Positions 44,805 to 53,788 of a stretch of DNA of 64,000 nt are shown here, in pieces. The notes beneath the pieces are model-generated. The model was not told the DNA's origin and made no database searches. It saw nothing but the letters and a program-made list of their open reading frames with translations. Source of the DNA: 62-47 sp044463945 (GTDB lineage Bacteria > Pseudomonadota > Alphaproteobacteria > Rhizobiales > Xanthobacteraceae); assembly GCA_044463945.1 (NCBI GenBank), contig JBIQLW010000021.1, positions 1 to 64,000 of the forward strand, read 5' to 3'. The position numbers were made by a program, and so were the translations under genes. How positions within the stretch are numbered: the stretch's first letter is position 1; every line of letters starts with the position of its first letter.

Positions 44805-46331
44805 ATGAACATGGCCGAGTGGCTCGCGGCGAGCGCGCGCCTGCGTCCCGAGGCGCCGGCGCTCCTGACGGGCACGCGCGTTGACGCCGACTACCGCGCC
44901 TTCGCGCGGCGGTCGGCTGCGGTCGGCGCGTATCTGGCGGCCCGCCACGGCGTCAAGCCTGGCGACCGCGTGGCGCTGTTCATGACCAACTGCACCGCCT
45001 ATTTCGAATGCCTTTACGGCATCTGGTGGATCGGCGCGGTGGCGGTGCCGATCAACGCCAAGCTGCACGGCCGCGAAGCGGCATGGATTTGTCAGAACTC
45101 CGGCGCGAAACTGGTGTTTCTGTCGAAGGACAGCGCGTCGGCCTGGGCGGACGGTGAGGCCGCGTCACTGCCGACGCTGTCGGTCGATAGCGACGACTAC
45201 CGGCGCGGCCGCGAGGGCGAGGGCGCACCTGCGCCGCTGCCGCGCGCGACCGACGATCTGGCGTGGCTGTTCTACACTTCCGGCACCACCGGGCGTCCCA
45301 AGGGGGTGATGCTGAGCCACGGCAATCTGCTGGCGATGTCGATGTGCTACTTCGCCGACGTCGATCAGGTGACGCCGCAGGACGCAGTACTCTACGCCGC
45401 GCCGATCTCTCATGGCGCCGGGCTCTACAACTTCCCCAACGTCCGGATGGGCGCGCGCCATGTCGTGCCCGAATCCGGCGGGTTCGACGCCGACGAGGTG
45501 CTGACGCTCGGCAAAGAGTTGCGCAACGTCTCGATGTTCGCCGCGCCGACCATGGTGCGCCGCCTCGTCGATGCCGCCAAGACGCGCAATGAGGACGGCG
45601 ACGGCATCCGCACCATCGTCTACGGCGGCGGCCCGATGTATCTCGCCGACATCCGCGACGCCATGGCGACCATGGGGCAGCGCTTTGTGCAGATTTACGG
45701 CCAAGGCGAATCGCCGATGACGATCACCGCCTTGAGCCGCGAGTGGCACGGCCGCACCGATCATCCGCGCTATCTCGAACGGCTGGCCTCGGTTGGGCCG
45801 GCGCAGAGCGTGATGTCGGTGCGCATCACCGATCCTGACGGCAACCCGCTGCCGGCGGGCGAGACCGGCGAGATCGAGGCCAAGGGGACGGCGGTGATGC
45901 TGGGTTACTGGGAAAACCCAGAGGCCACCGCCGCCACGCTCAAGGACGGCTGGTTGCGCACCGGCGACGTCGGCCGGCTCGACGCCGACGGCTTCCTCAC
46001 GCTGTCGGACCGCTCCAAGGACGTCATCATTTCAGGCGGCACCAACATCTATCCGCGCGAGGTCGAGGAAGCGCTGCTGACCCATCCCGAGGTGCGCGAG
46101 GTGTCGGCCATCGGCCTGCCCGACCCGGAATGGGGCGAGATCGTCGTCGCCTGCATGGTGCTGGAGCAGGGCGCGGAGCGCGACGACCGCAAGTTCGACA
46201 CCCATTGCCTCGCCTCGATCGCGCGTTTCAAGCGTCCCAAGCGCTACGTCTATCTCGATGCGTTGCCGAAGAACAACTACGGCAAGGTGCTGAAGACTGC
46301 GCTGCGCGAGCGTCTCGGCGGCAAGGGCTGA
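44805..46331 (+). CDS. AMP-forming acyl-CoA synthetase
   Basis: ANL-superfamily ligase of 508 residues that activates a carboxylic acid with ATP and CoA. The P-loop is FYTSGTTGRPKGVMLSH. YGQGESPMTIT, GWLRTGDVGRLDADGFL, DRSKDVIISGGTNIYPREVEE and the terminal PKNNYGKVLKTALR with the catalytic Lys are complete. The ATG at 44805 has GGGAGG seven bases upstream. It follows the thiolase gene by 28 bases. Pattern and context fit a medium-chain, branched or aromatic acid; the exact substrate is unknown. Confidence 0.9.
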   Translation: MNMAEWLAASARLRPEAPALLTGTRVDADYRAFARRSAAVGAYLAARHGVKPGDRVALFMTNCTAYFECLYGIWWIGAVAVPINAKLHGREAAWICQNSGAKLVFLSKDSASAWADGEAASLPTLSVDSDDYRRGREGEGAPAPLPRATDDLAWLFYTSGTTGRPKGVMLSHGNLLAMSMCYFADVDQVTPQDAVLYAAPISHGAGLYNFPNVRMGARHVVPESGGFDADEVLTLGKELRNVSMFAAPTMVRRLVDAAKTRNEDGDGIRTIVYGGGPMYLADIRDAMATMGQRFVQIYGQGESPMTITALSREWHGRTDHPRYLERLASVGPAQSVMSVRITDPDGNPLPAGETGEIEAKGTAVMLGYWENPEATAATLKDGWLRTGDVGRLDADGFLTLSDRSKDVIISGGTNIYPREVEEALLTHPEVREVSAIGLPDPEWGEIVVACMVLEQGAERDDRKFDTHCLASIARFKRPKRYVYLDALPKNNYGKVLKTALRERLGGKG

Positions 46332-46376
46332 TCGTTCGGGTCAAGGTGCGCGCGGCACGATCGAAGGGAGCGAGCG

Positions 46377-47543
46377 ATGGATTTTGCACTGAGCGCCGAG
46401 CAGGAGTCCATCCGCGACGCCATCGCCAAAATCTGCACGCCGTTCGACGATGCCTATTGGCTGGCGAAGGATCGCGAAGGCGGATTTCCGGCGGAGTTTC
46501 ACAAGGCGATAGCGGATGCCGGCTGGCTCGGTATCTGCATTCCTGAAGCGTACGGCGGCTCGGGGCTCGGCATCACCGAAGCCGCGATCATGATGCGCAC
46601 CATCTCGGAATCCGGTGCCGGCATGTCGGGCGCGTCCGCCGTGCATATGAACGTGTTCGGGCTCAACCCCGTCGTGGTGTTTGGCACCGACGACCAGTGC
46701 CGTCGCATGTTGCCGCCGATTGTTTCCGGCGCGGAGCGCGCGTGTTTCGCCGTCACCGAACCGAACACCGGCCTCAACACCACTCAGCTCAAGACCCGCG
46801 CGGTGCGCCACGGCGACAAGTACGTTGTCAACGGCCAGAAGGTGTGGATTTCGACGGCACAGGTGGCGGAGAAGATCCTGCTATTGGCGCGCACCACGCC
46901 GCTGGAGGAAGTGAAATCGCCGACCCGCGGCCTGAGCCTGTTCTACACCGATTTCGACCGCACGCGCATCGCGGTCCATGAGATCGAGAAGATGGGCCGC
47001 AAGGCGGTGGATTCCAACGAACTGTTCTTCGAGAATTTCGAGATTCCGGTCGCCGACCGCATCGGCGAGGAAGGCCGCGGGTTTGAGTACATCCTGCACG
47101 GCATGAACCCGGAGCGCATCCTGATCGCGGCGGAAGCGGTGGGGCTCGGCAAGCTCGCGCTGTCGCGCGCGGCAGCCTACGCCCGGACCCGCATCGTGTT
47201 CAACCGGCCGATCGGGCAGAACCAGGCGATCCAGCACCCGCTGGCGAAGAACTGGATGGAGCTTGAGGCGGCCTGGCTGATGGTGATGTCGGCGGGCTGG
47301 CAGTACGACAAGGGACTATCGTGCGGCCCGGCCGCCAATGCCGCGAAATATCTGGCCGCGGAAGCCGGGTTTCACGCCTGCGAGCAGGCGGTGATGACCC
47401 ACGGCGGCTTCGGTTACGCCAAGGAGTTTCACGTCGAGCGCTACATGCGCGAAATCATGATCCCGCGCATCGCCCCGATCAGCCCGCAGCTCATTCTCTC
47501 CTTCATCGCCGAGAAAGTGCTGGGCCTGCCGAAATCCTATTGA
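46377..47543 (+). CDS. acyl-CoA dehydrogenase, catalytic base in isovaleryl-type position
   Basis: FAD enzyme of 388 residues, with the usual N-terminal helical domain, AVTEPNTGLNTTQLKT substrate loop, NGQKVWIS and C-terminal HGGFGYAKEFHVERYMRE. The canonical base motif (EGTNE type) is replaced by APISPQ at residues 366-371, putting Pro367 where the usual Glu stands. Glu246 in HGMNPERILIA sits where isovaleryl-CoA dehydrogenase carries its base (LDLERLVLA). A branched or long acyl substrate is therefore inferred. It follows the acyl-CoA synthetase gene in one operon. Confidence 0.9.
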   Translation: MDFALSAEQESIRDAIAKICTPFDDAYWLAKDREGGFPAEFHKAIADAGWLGICIPEAYGGSGLGITEAAIMMRTISESGAGMSGASAVHMNVFGLNPVVVFGTDDQCRRMLPPIVSGAERACFAVTEPNTGLNTTQLKTRAVRHGDKYVVNGQKVWISTAQVAEKILLLARTTPLEEVKSPTRGLSLFYTDFDRTRIAVHEIEKMGRKAVDSNELFFENFEIPVADRIGEEGRGFEYILHGMNPERILIAAEAVGLGKLALSRAAAYARTRIVFNRPIGQNQAIQHPLAKNWMELEAAWLMVMSAGWQYDKGLSCGPAANAAKYLAAEAGFHACEQAVMTHGGFGYAKEFHVERYMREIMIPRIAPISPQLILSFIAEKVLGLPKSY

Positions 47544-47554
47544 AGGACCATGTC

Positions 47555-49648
47555 ATGAGCCGTCTTCGGGCCGCCCTCGATCCGCGTTCCATCGCGATCA
47601 TCGGAGCTTCGGAAAATCCCAACAAGATCGGTGGCCGGCCTGTCCATTACCTCGACAAGTTCGGCTTCAAGGGCAAGGTGTTTCCGATCAATCCGACGCG
47701 GCAGCAGGTGCAGGGGCACAAATGCTATCCCGGCCTCGCCGATCTTCCCGAAGCGCCGGAGATGGCGATCGTCGCGGTCGCGGGCGACAACGCCATCGAC
47801 GCGGTGGAGGAATGCGCCGCGCGGGGCGTCAAGGTCGCGGTGGTGATGGCCTCGGGCTTCGGCGAGGTTGATGCCGTCGCCGGCAAGGCCAAGGAGCGGC
47901 GCATGGTGGAGGTCGCTCACAAGGCCGGGATGCGCATCGTCGGGCCGAACTCGCAAGGGCTCGCCAATTTCGGCACCGGCGCGATCGCCAGCTTTTCTAC
48001 TATGTTCATGGACATGGATCGCGCCGAGGGGCATGTCGCGATGCTCAGCCAGAGCGGGGCGCTGTCCACCGTGCCGGTCGGCTTCCTGCGCCAGAAGGGC
48101 ATCGGCGTGCGCCACACCCACGCCACCGGTAACGACGCCGACATCACCGTTGGCGAACTGGCGGTTGCGGTGGCGGAGGACCCCGAGGTCAAGCTGCTGC
48201 TGCTCTATCTGGAGAGCATTCCCGACACCACCTATCTGGAGGAACTGGCCGCGGTTGCGCTTAAGCGCGATCTGCCGGTCATCGCGCTCAAGTCCGGACG
48301 CACCGAAGCGGGGCGGCAGGCGGCGCAGTCGCACACCGGCGCGCTCGCCAACGAGGACCGCGTGGTCGATGCGTTCTTCGAACATCACGGCATCTGGCGC
48401 GCACCGGACATGCGCGGCTTGGTGGAGGCGACTGAACTCTATCTGAAAGGCTGGAAGCCGAGCGGCCGGCGGCTGGTGGCGATCAGCAATTCCGGCGCGG
48501 TGTGCGTGATGACTGCGGACGCCGCGACCGCGGCGGGAATGCCGATGGCCAAGCTCGCCCCCGAGACCGACAAGAAGCTCAAAGACATTCTGCCGAGCTT
48601 CGCCACCACCACCAATCCGATCGACATCACTGCGGCGCTGCTCTCCAACAGCCGGCTGTTCGGCGATATCCTGCCGGTGATCGCCGAGGACCCGGCGGCC
48701 GATGCGTTCCTGATCGGCGTGCCAGTGGCGGGGCAGGGCTACGACGTGCCGTCCTTCGCGCGCGATACCGCCGCGTTCGGCAGGCAGACCGGCAAGCCGC
48801 TGGTGGTCGCCGCCACGCAAAAGAGTGTCGCCGATGAGTTCGCCGCGCACGGCACCGTCGTATTTCCAACCGAGGTGGAAGGGGTGGCGGCGCTGCACCA
48901 GTTCCTGTCGCACAAGGATCTGATGGCGCGCACGCGCGCGCGGAAGGCGGAGCGCGCCAAATCCGCGCCGGCTGTCGCACCTCAAGGTGCGACGCGGATG
49001 CTGAACGAGGCCGAGAGCCTCGCGCTTCTGGCCGCGCGCGGCATCACGGTGGTGCCGCATCGGCTATGCCGCTCACGCGACGAGGCCAGGGCTGCGTTCG
49101 CGGCGCTCGGCGGGCCCGTGGTGGTCAAGGGTTGCTCTGCCGATATCGCCCACAAGTCCGAACTCGGGCTGGTGAAGCTCGGCGTCGCCAGCGCGGAGGC
49201 GGTGGCCGGCATCTATGATGACATGGAGCGGATCATCCGCGAGCACGGCGCGCGCTTCGATGGCGTCATCGTCGCGGCGATGGCGGGCGGTCGCCGCGAG
49301 ATCATGATCGGCGCGCATCGCGATCCGGTGTTCGGGCCGGTGGTGGCGATGGGCGACGGCGGCAAATACGTCGAGATCTTCCGCGACACCGCCTTGCTGC
49401 TGCCGCCGTTCACGCAAGCCGAGGCGGTGGAGGCATTGCAACGGCTGCGCATCGCGCCCCTGTTCGCAGGTGTGCGCGGCGAGCCGCCGATGGATGTCGC
49501 GGCGTTGAGCGACGCCATCGTCCGCATCGGTGCGCTGATGGCCGATCCCGAGGCCCGGGTGATGAGCCTCGACCTGAACCCGGTGATGCTGGACAGTGAA
49601 GGCAAGGGCTGCGTGGTGGTTGACGCGGTGGTGTTCCAGGCGACGTAA
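47555..49648 (+). CDS. NDP-forming acyl-CoA synthetase (fused alpha-beta)
   Basis: Single-chain acyl-CoA ligase of 697 residues related to ADP-forming acetyl-CoA synthetase and succinyl-CoA ligase. A CoA-binding domain (IAIIGASENPNKIGG, residues about 13-130) is followed by the ligase core with SQSGALS and the phospho-His loop QSHTGALANED (about residue 260). The C-terminal ATP-grasp part has VVKGCSADIAHKSELGLV and GAHRDPVFGPVVAMGDGGKYVE. ATG 47555 follows the dehydrogenase stop by 11 bases. It is a second acid-activating enzyme in the same operon, beside the AMP-forming one. Confidence 0.9.
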   Translation: MSRLRAALDPRSIAIIGASENPNKIGGRPVHYLDKFGFKGKVFPINPTRQQVQGHKCYPGLADLPEAPEMAIVAVAGDNAIDAVEECAARGVKVAVVMASGFGEVDAVAGKAKERRMVEVAHKAGMRIVGPNSQGLANFGTGAIASFSTMFMDMDRAEGHVAMLSQSGALSTVPVGFLRQKGIGVRHTHATGNDADITVGELAVAVAEDPEVKLLLLYLESIPDTTYLEELAAVALKRDLPVIALKSGRTEAGRQAAQSHTGALANEDRVVDAFFEHHGIWRAPDMRGLVEATELYLKGWKPSGRRLVAISNSGAVCVMTADAATAAGMPMAKLAPETDKKLKDILPSFATTTNPIDITAALLSNSRLFGDILPVIAEDPAADAFLIGVPVAGQGYDVPSFARDTAAFGRQTGKPLVVAATQKSVADEFAAHGTVVFPTEVEGVAALHQFLSHKDLMARTRARKAERAKSAPAVAPQGATRMLNEAESLALLAARGITVVPHRLCRSRDEARAAFAALGGPVVVKGCSADIAHKSELGLVKLGVASAEAVAGIYDDMERIIREHGARFDGVIVAAMAGGRREIMIGAHRDPVFGPVVAMGDGGKYVEIFRDTALLLPPFTQAEAVEALQRLRIAPLFAGVRGEPPMDVAALSDAIVRIGALMADPEARVMSLDLNPVMLDSEGKGCVVVDAVVFQAT

Positions 49649-49658
49649 TGCGAGGCGG

Positions 49659-51746
49659 TTACCGGCTGCGTGCCGGAATGACCACGCCGCTGCGGCTGGA
49701 CATCAGCCGCGCCACCACGATTGTCGGGATCAGGATCGCGGCGCCGAGCGTGGTGATCTGAATTTGCGACAACGGCATGATGCCGCCGCCCGGCGTCGCG
49801 ACGACGATGCCGCCGAGGATCAGCAGGATGCGGACCGGCCATTCCAGCGGACCTGTGCGTCGCAGGTCGCCGACGCCGATCTGATAGCCCTGGATGCCGC
49901 CGCAGATGAAGACGGTGCCGAGCGCGATCAGCGCCATCAGGCCAAGGCCGACGAGAAACTGGCCCTGCATCACGAGGGCGGGGTTCAGCACGAAGAAGAA
50001 CGGGATGAAATAGATGATGGAGCCGACCCACATCGACTCCCATCCCGTCTTCATCGCGGGCGAGCCGGCGATGCCGGCGGCGGCGAACGAGGCGATCGCG
50101 ACCGGCGGCGTGATCGACGACAACATGCCCCAGTAGAAGATGAACATATGCACCGCCATCCGGTTCAGGCCGACCTTCTCCAGGGCCGGCGCGATCAGGA
50201 TGGCGAGGAAGATGTAGCAGGCGGTGGTGGTCAGTCCGAGCCCGAGGATCAGGCTGGTGAGGGCGCACATCGCCAGCAGCAGGAACGCATTGTCGCCGGC
50301 GATGCGCAGGAGATCGTTGGCGAGGCTGGAGATCACCCCGGTCATCGAGAACGCGCCGATCAGGAGGCCGCAGCCGGCGAGAATGGCGGCCAGTTCGACG
50401 AAAGTCCGGCCGTTGACCTCGAAGAACTTCGCGACCGACGCCATCGTCCATCGCGTGTCCTTCGAGAAAAGCTGGTTGAGCACGAGGAGCAGGGCGGTCG
50501 CGTAGAACGGCGCGTGGCTCTCGCGCTTGAAGTACAGCAGCATGACGATCAGCAGCGCGATCACGAAGATGTAGTACCAGCCCTCCTTGACCGCCTCCCA
50601 CGCGCTCGGCAGTTCCGAGCGCGGAATGCCGGCCAGGCCGTGCCGCGCGGCATAGGCGTCCACCTGCAGGAACAGGCCGGTGTAGTAGAGCACTGCCGGG
50701 ATGATGGCGGCTATGGCGACCTCGGCGTAGCTGACATTGAGGAACTGGGCGATGACGAAAGCGGTCGCGCCCATCACCGGCGGAGCCAGCACCGCGCCGG
50801 TGGAGGCGCAGGCTTCGATCGCGCCGGCGTAGGAAGCGCGGAAGCCGCTTTTCTTCATCACCGGAATGGTCATGGTGCCGGCGGTCAGCACGTTGGAGAT
50901 GATCGAGCCCGACATCATGCCGAGCAGACCGCTGGCGAAGATACAGACCTTGGCGGCGCCGCCGCGGAACGTACCGCACAGCGCGAAGGCGATATTGATG
51001 AAGAACTTGCCGGCACCGGTCATCATTAGCGCGACGCCGAACACCAGAAAGCCGATCACCGTGTCGGCAAAAGCCTGAATCGGAATCCCGAGCAGGCTTT
51101 CGCCGGACAGCATGTGATAGGCGGTGGCCTGTTCGAGTGTCGATTGGGTGCCGCGCAGCGGCCCGAGCCAGCTTTCATCCGCGAACAGCGGATACAGCGT
51201 GAAGGGCAGGATGCAGAGCAGGAGGCTCCACCCGCCGGTGCGGCGCAGCGCTTCCATCAGCATCGCCCACATCACCAGACCGGAGATGTAGGCCGCGAGC
51301 GGCGCGCCGCCGAATTCCCAGCCGGATTCGGCGGCCTTGCGGATATGAGCCATCAGCACCAGCGACGCGGCGAAGGTGATGCCGGCCAGCGCGATATCGT
51401 ACCATGGAACGGTGTCGAGGCTCGCGCTTTCCGATCCGGGGAAGATCAGAAACGTGAACGGCAGCATCAGCGCGATCAGGAGATAGAAATACTCGGTGTT
51501 GAGCTGAGTGTAGCCGATGAAGAACCGCAGCGCGAACTGCTGATTGATGCACAGGAAGATCGTCGCAGCCGTCGCCGCGATCAGTGCGAGGCGCCAGAAC
51601 CCGCGCAAGGTGCGCACGCGCGTGGCTTCGGATTCCTGCATGGTCGCATGTGGATCCTCGAACACGACCCGCGTTGCCGCATCTTCCGCCGCACTCATGG
51701 ATGATAGGGCTGCGCTTGTATTGCCAGCGGGATCCGGATGAGACAT
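49659..51746 (-). CDS. TRAP transporter permease, fused small and large subunits (TAXI type)
   Basis: Membrane part of a TAXI-TRAP secondary importer for organic acids, 695 residues. It fuses the small (DctQ-like, about residues 50-200) and large (DctM-like, about 220-650) subunits and has about 16-18 helices. Recognisable blocks are SGSIISNVLTAGTMTIPVMKK, GAVLAPPVMGATAFVIAQFL and the mirrored GLGLTTTACYIFLAI plus SSITPPVAIASFAAAGIAG. It is downstream of the binding-protein gene on the same strand and converges on the NDP-forming ligase gene with a ten-base gap. Confidence 0.92.
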   Translation of the reverse strand: MSHPDPAGNTSAALSSMSAAEDAATRVVFEDPHATMQESEATRVRTLRGFWRLALIAATAATIFLCINQQFALRFFIGYTQLNTEYFYLLIALMLPFTFLIFPGSESASLDTVPWYDIALAGITFAASLVLMAHIRKAAESGWEFGGAPLAAYISGLVMWAMLMEALRRTGGWSLLLCILPFTLYPLFADESWLGPLRGTQSTLEQATAYHMLSGESLLGIPIQAFADTVIGFLVFGVALMMTGAGKFFINIAFALCGTFRGGAAKVCIFASGLLGMMSGSIISNVLTAGTMTIPVMKKSGFRASYAGAIEACASTGAVLAPPVMGATAFVIAQFLNVSYAEVAIAAIIPAVLYYTGLFLQVDAYAARHGLAGIPRSELPSAWEAVKEGWYYIFVIALLIVMLLYFKRESHAPFYATALLLVLNQLFSKDTRWTMASVAKFFEVNGRTFVELAAILAGCGLLIGAFSMTGVISSLANDLLRIAGDNAFLLLAMCALTSLILGLGLTTTACYIFLAILIAPALEKVGLNRMAVHMFIFYWGMLSSITPPVAIASFAAAGIAGSPAMKTGWESMWVGSIIYFIPFFFVLNPALVMQGQFLVGLGLMALIALGTVFICGGIQGYQIGVGDLRRTGPLEWPVRILLILGGIVVATPGGGIMPLSQIQITTLGAAILIPTIVVARLMSSRSGVVIPARSR

Positions 51747-51827
51747 CGGCTCTCCTTCGTGGCAAGGCTCGTCGCCGGATCAGGCGATTGGCGACGAGCG
51801 ACGATCAGGTTCCGGCGGAAGGATGTC

Positions 51828-52985
51828 TCAATTGAATGCGTCCGGCAGCTTGGCCTGGGCGAGAGCCGCCTTGCGCGCGGCCGACCAGCCTTCGGCGAAC
51901 TTGTCATCGGCCGGGTTGGTCTTGACGTAGGCATCCCATGCGGCGGCGAGAACGCCCTGGCGCTTGATCAGGGCATCGTTATGGGCCTGATCTTCCGCGG
52001 TCCAGTGGCCGGCTTCCTTGAAAGCCTTCACGGTCCCCGGATGGAACGGCACCACCCACTTCATGGCCTGACGCTTGAGTTCGAGGCCGACCGCGCCCGG
52101 CGCGCCGTCCTTGTAGCCGTCGTAGCCATCGATCATGGCCTTGACGATCGGGTAGATGGTATCGGCGGACTCGGTTCCATAAGCAACGAACAGCGGATAG
52201 GGATAGGTGCCCATCTCGATCGGCTTGTCCTTGGTGATGCCGGCGCCGCACGTGACGGTATGCGGCTTGAAGAACGGGCCGATCTTCTGCACGCGCTCCC
52301 AGCCGGCTTTGTCGTCCTTCGCCATCACCGGCCACATCAGGCCGCGCGGCGAGGTTTCGGCTTCCCTGGCCTGTCCGGAAATGGTCGAGGCGAACGCGCC
52401 GTCGGCATCGTTGTTGATGATGCCTTTCCACATCGCGCCGTAGCTGGCGAATTCGACGATCTTCACATCGTCCTTGGTGAGGCCGGCGAAGGCGATGATC
52501 GCCAGCGCGTTCTGGTTGAGGGCGGGTGAGCCGACCACGAAGCCGAGCCGCTTGCCTTTGAAATCCTTCAAATCCTTGACGCCGATATCGTTGGCGATGC
52601 CGACCGAGAGGCCGTTGCAGTCTATGATCGATAGCAGCAACTGGATCGGCTGGGGTCCCCATTCCTTGGCGCCGAATTCGAACACGCCTTCCTGGGCGAA
52701 ATAGCTGCCGGTCCCCATCGCCGAGACGACCGCGCGTTTCGCCCGCAATGGCGCGAGGCGTGCGACGTCGTTGCCGGCCGGCAGGACGCGGACGCTGGAT
52801 TTGTATTTCTCCTGCATCATCTTGCCGACGGCGACGGCGATGTTGAAGCCGGACGAGCCGGTGTCATAGGCCGTGAACGTCATCGATGGCGGCAGTTTCA
52901 CGTCGTCGGCGCGCGAGGCGGTCGAAAACAGCAGTGCCGCGCTGGCCGCGGCAATCGCGCTGCGTGCAACGATCGAACGAAGCAT
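51828..52985 (-). CDS. TAXI family TRAP transporter solute-binding protein
   Basis: Periplasmic receptor for the TRAP permease encoded next, 385 residues. The signal peptide (IAAASAALLFSTASRA) ends near residue 26. The TAXI pattern is visible in FTAYDTGSSGFNIAVAVGKMMQ, then VSAMGTGSYFAQEG and the FKGKRLGFVVGSPALNQNALA block. It ends with the PFHPGTVKAFKEAGHW motif. Its presence with CoA ligases suggests uptake of the carboxylic acid that they activate. The gene pair is separated by 81 bases. Confidence 0.93.
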   Translation of the reverse strand: MLRSIVARSAIAAASAALLFSTASRADDVKLPPSMTFTAYDTGSSGFNIAVAVGKMMQEKYKSSVRVLPAGNDVARLAPLRAKRAVVSAMGTGSYFAQEGVFEFGAKEWGPQPIQLLLSIIDCNGLSVGIANDIGVKDLKDFKGKRLGFVVGSPALNQNALAIIAFAGLTKDDVKIVEFASYGAMWKGIINNDADGAFASTISGQAREAETSPRGLMWPVMAKDDKAGWERVQKIGPFFKPHTVTCGAGITKDKPIEMGTYPYPLFVAYGTESADTIYPIVKAMIDGYDGYKDGAPGAVGLELKRQAMKWVVPFHPGTVKAFKEAGHWTAEDQAHNDALIKRQGVLAAAWDAYVKTNPADDKFAEGWSAARKAALAQAKLPDAFN

Positions 52986-53207
52986 GAGGCCCCTCCCATA
53001 TGGCGTCCGCTTTGCGGATCACATTGTCGTGGGCGGATCATGTCATCGCGAACCGTCATTGGCAACGCTGAACATACCGTCGCCGCCGATGCGGTCACCC
53101 GGCGAAAGCGGGCGCGATGAGTTCGACGCTGCGGGTCTGGTGCGATGCGCTATCGCATCATGTCGACGGCGATGTGCGTTGTCGCCTTCGCGCCGCTGCG
53201 TCACGGT

Positions 53208-53429
53208 TCATGCCTCGATGGTGGCGACGACCTGTCCCTCGGTCACCACGTCGTCGACCTTGACGAGAATGGACTTGACCGTTCCGCCGTCGGGGGCGGG
53301 GATCGGCAGTTCCATTTTCATGGCTTCGACCATGATGACGTCGTCGCCCTCGCTGATGCGATCGCCGGTCCTGACGGCCAGCGTGCAGACGCGCCCGGCG
53401 ACTTCGGTGACGACCTTGGTTTCAGCCAT
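53208..53429 (-). CDS. minimal biotin carboxyl carrier protein
   Basis: A 73-residue stand-alone biotinyl/lipoyl domain. Biotin attachment Lys38 lies in VEAMKMELPI, the classical AMKME motif. The symmetric strands TEVAGRVCTLAV and VKVDDVVTEGQVVATI complete the fold. It would carry CO2 to or from the carboxyltransferase encoded on the other side of the control region. No biotin carboxylase gene is in the window. It lies upstream of the TAXI-TRAP genes on the same strand, with a 222-base gap in which I see nothing else. Confidence 0.9.
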   Translation of the reverse strand: MAETKVVTEVAGRVCTLAVRTGDRISEGDDVIMVEAMKMELPIPAPDGGTVKSILVKVDDVVTEGQVVATIEA

Positions 53430-53449
53430 TTGCGATGTCCATGTCCTAA

Positions 53450-53494
53450 TGTGAGCAGTGCAGGTGTGAGCGTTGCGAGTGTGAGCGACGCAAG
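53450..53494. repeat. three 15-bp tandem units
   Basis: TGTGAGCAGTGCAGG, TGTGAGCGTTGCGAG and TGTGAGCGACGCAAG follow each other without gap. TGTGAGC is constant and the second half varies as rNyGCrrG. The array starts 20 bases upstream of the BCCP start codon. It could be a cluster of protein-binding half sites or a simple repeat expansion. Confidence 0.7.
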
Positions 53495-53624
53495 CGAACT
53501 TGCGTCAAGTCGCTGCGAGCATGATGGCGCGCGGCCAAATCGTACCTGTGACGGTGCGTTTCGACGCGGCGGGGCGGGTTGATGTTGTCGTCGCAGATTG
53601 CCTGAGGTAGCGTATTCTTCAAGT

Positions 53625-53637
53625 GGAATTTAATTCC
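53625..53637. promoter_or_regulatory. IclR-like operator palindrome
   Basis: GGAATT-T-AATTCC, a perfect 6-bp inverted repeat with one central base, flanked by T and G. IclR-family regulators bind short AT-rich palindromes with GGAA/TTCC ends, and this one lies in the divergent region directly in front of the IclR gene. The assignment to that regulator is inference. Confidence 0.55.
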
Positions 53638-53788
53638 GTCATGCGAGATTTGCCGTGCGGCTGCTTCGCGCCGCGGCCGGCCCGCGTGCCGGAGTTTTCT
53701 CGACGGCCTTCACCGGGAGCAGTCGTTCCATCGGGGCCAGCCAAAGGGTTTTCACGTCGCTGACGCGCTTGCGCAGAGAGGGGGACGG

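Larger units (their letters stand above)
53430..53788. other. divergent control region between BCCP and iclR
   Basis: 359 bases with no convincing gene. It contains three tandem 15-bp units next to the BCCP start (53450-53494), an AAGCGAACTTGCGTC-type inverted repeat just after them, and an AT-rich segment with a 13-bp palindrome at 53625-53637. It should hold promoters for both arms. Confidence 0.6.

Noticed and set aside
53450..53494. The 15-bp tandem units as the start of a CRISPR or VNTR array
   Set aside because: Only three contiguous degenerate units exist without spacers; they fit a small regulatory or slippage repeat better.
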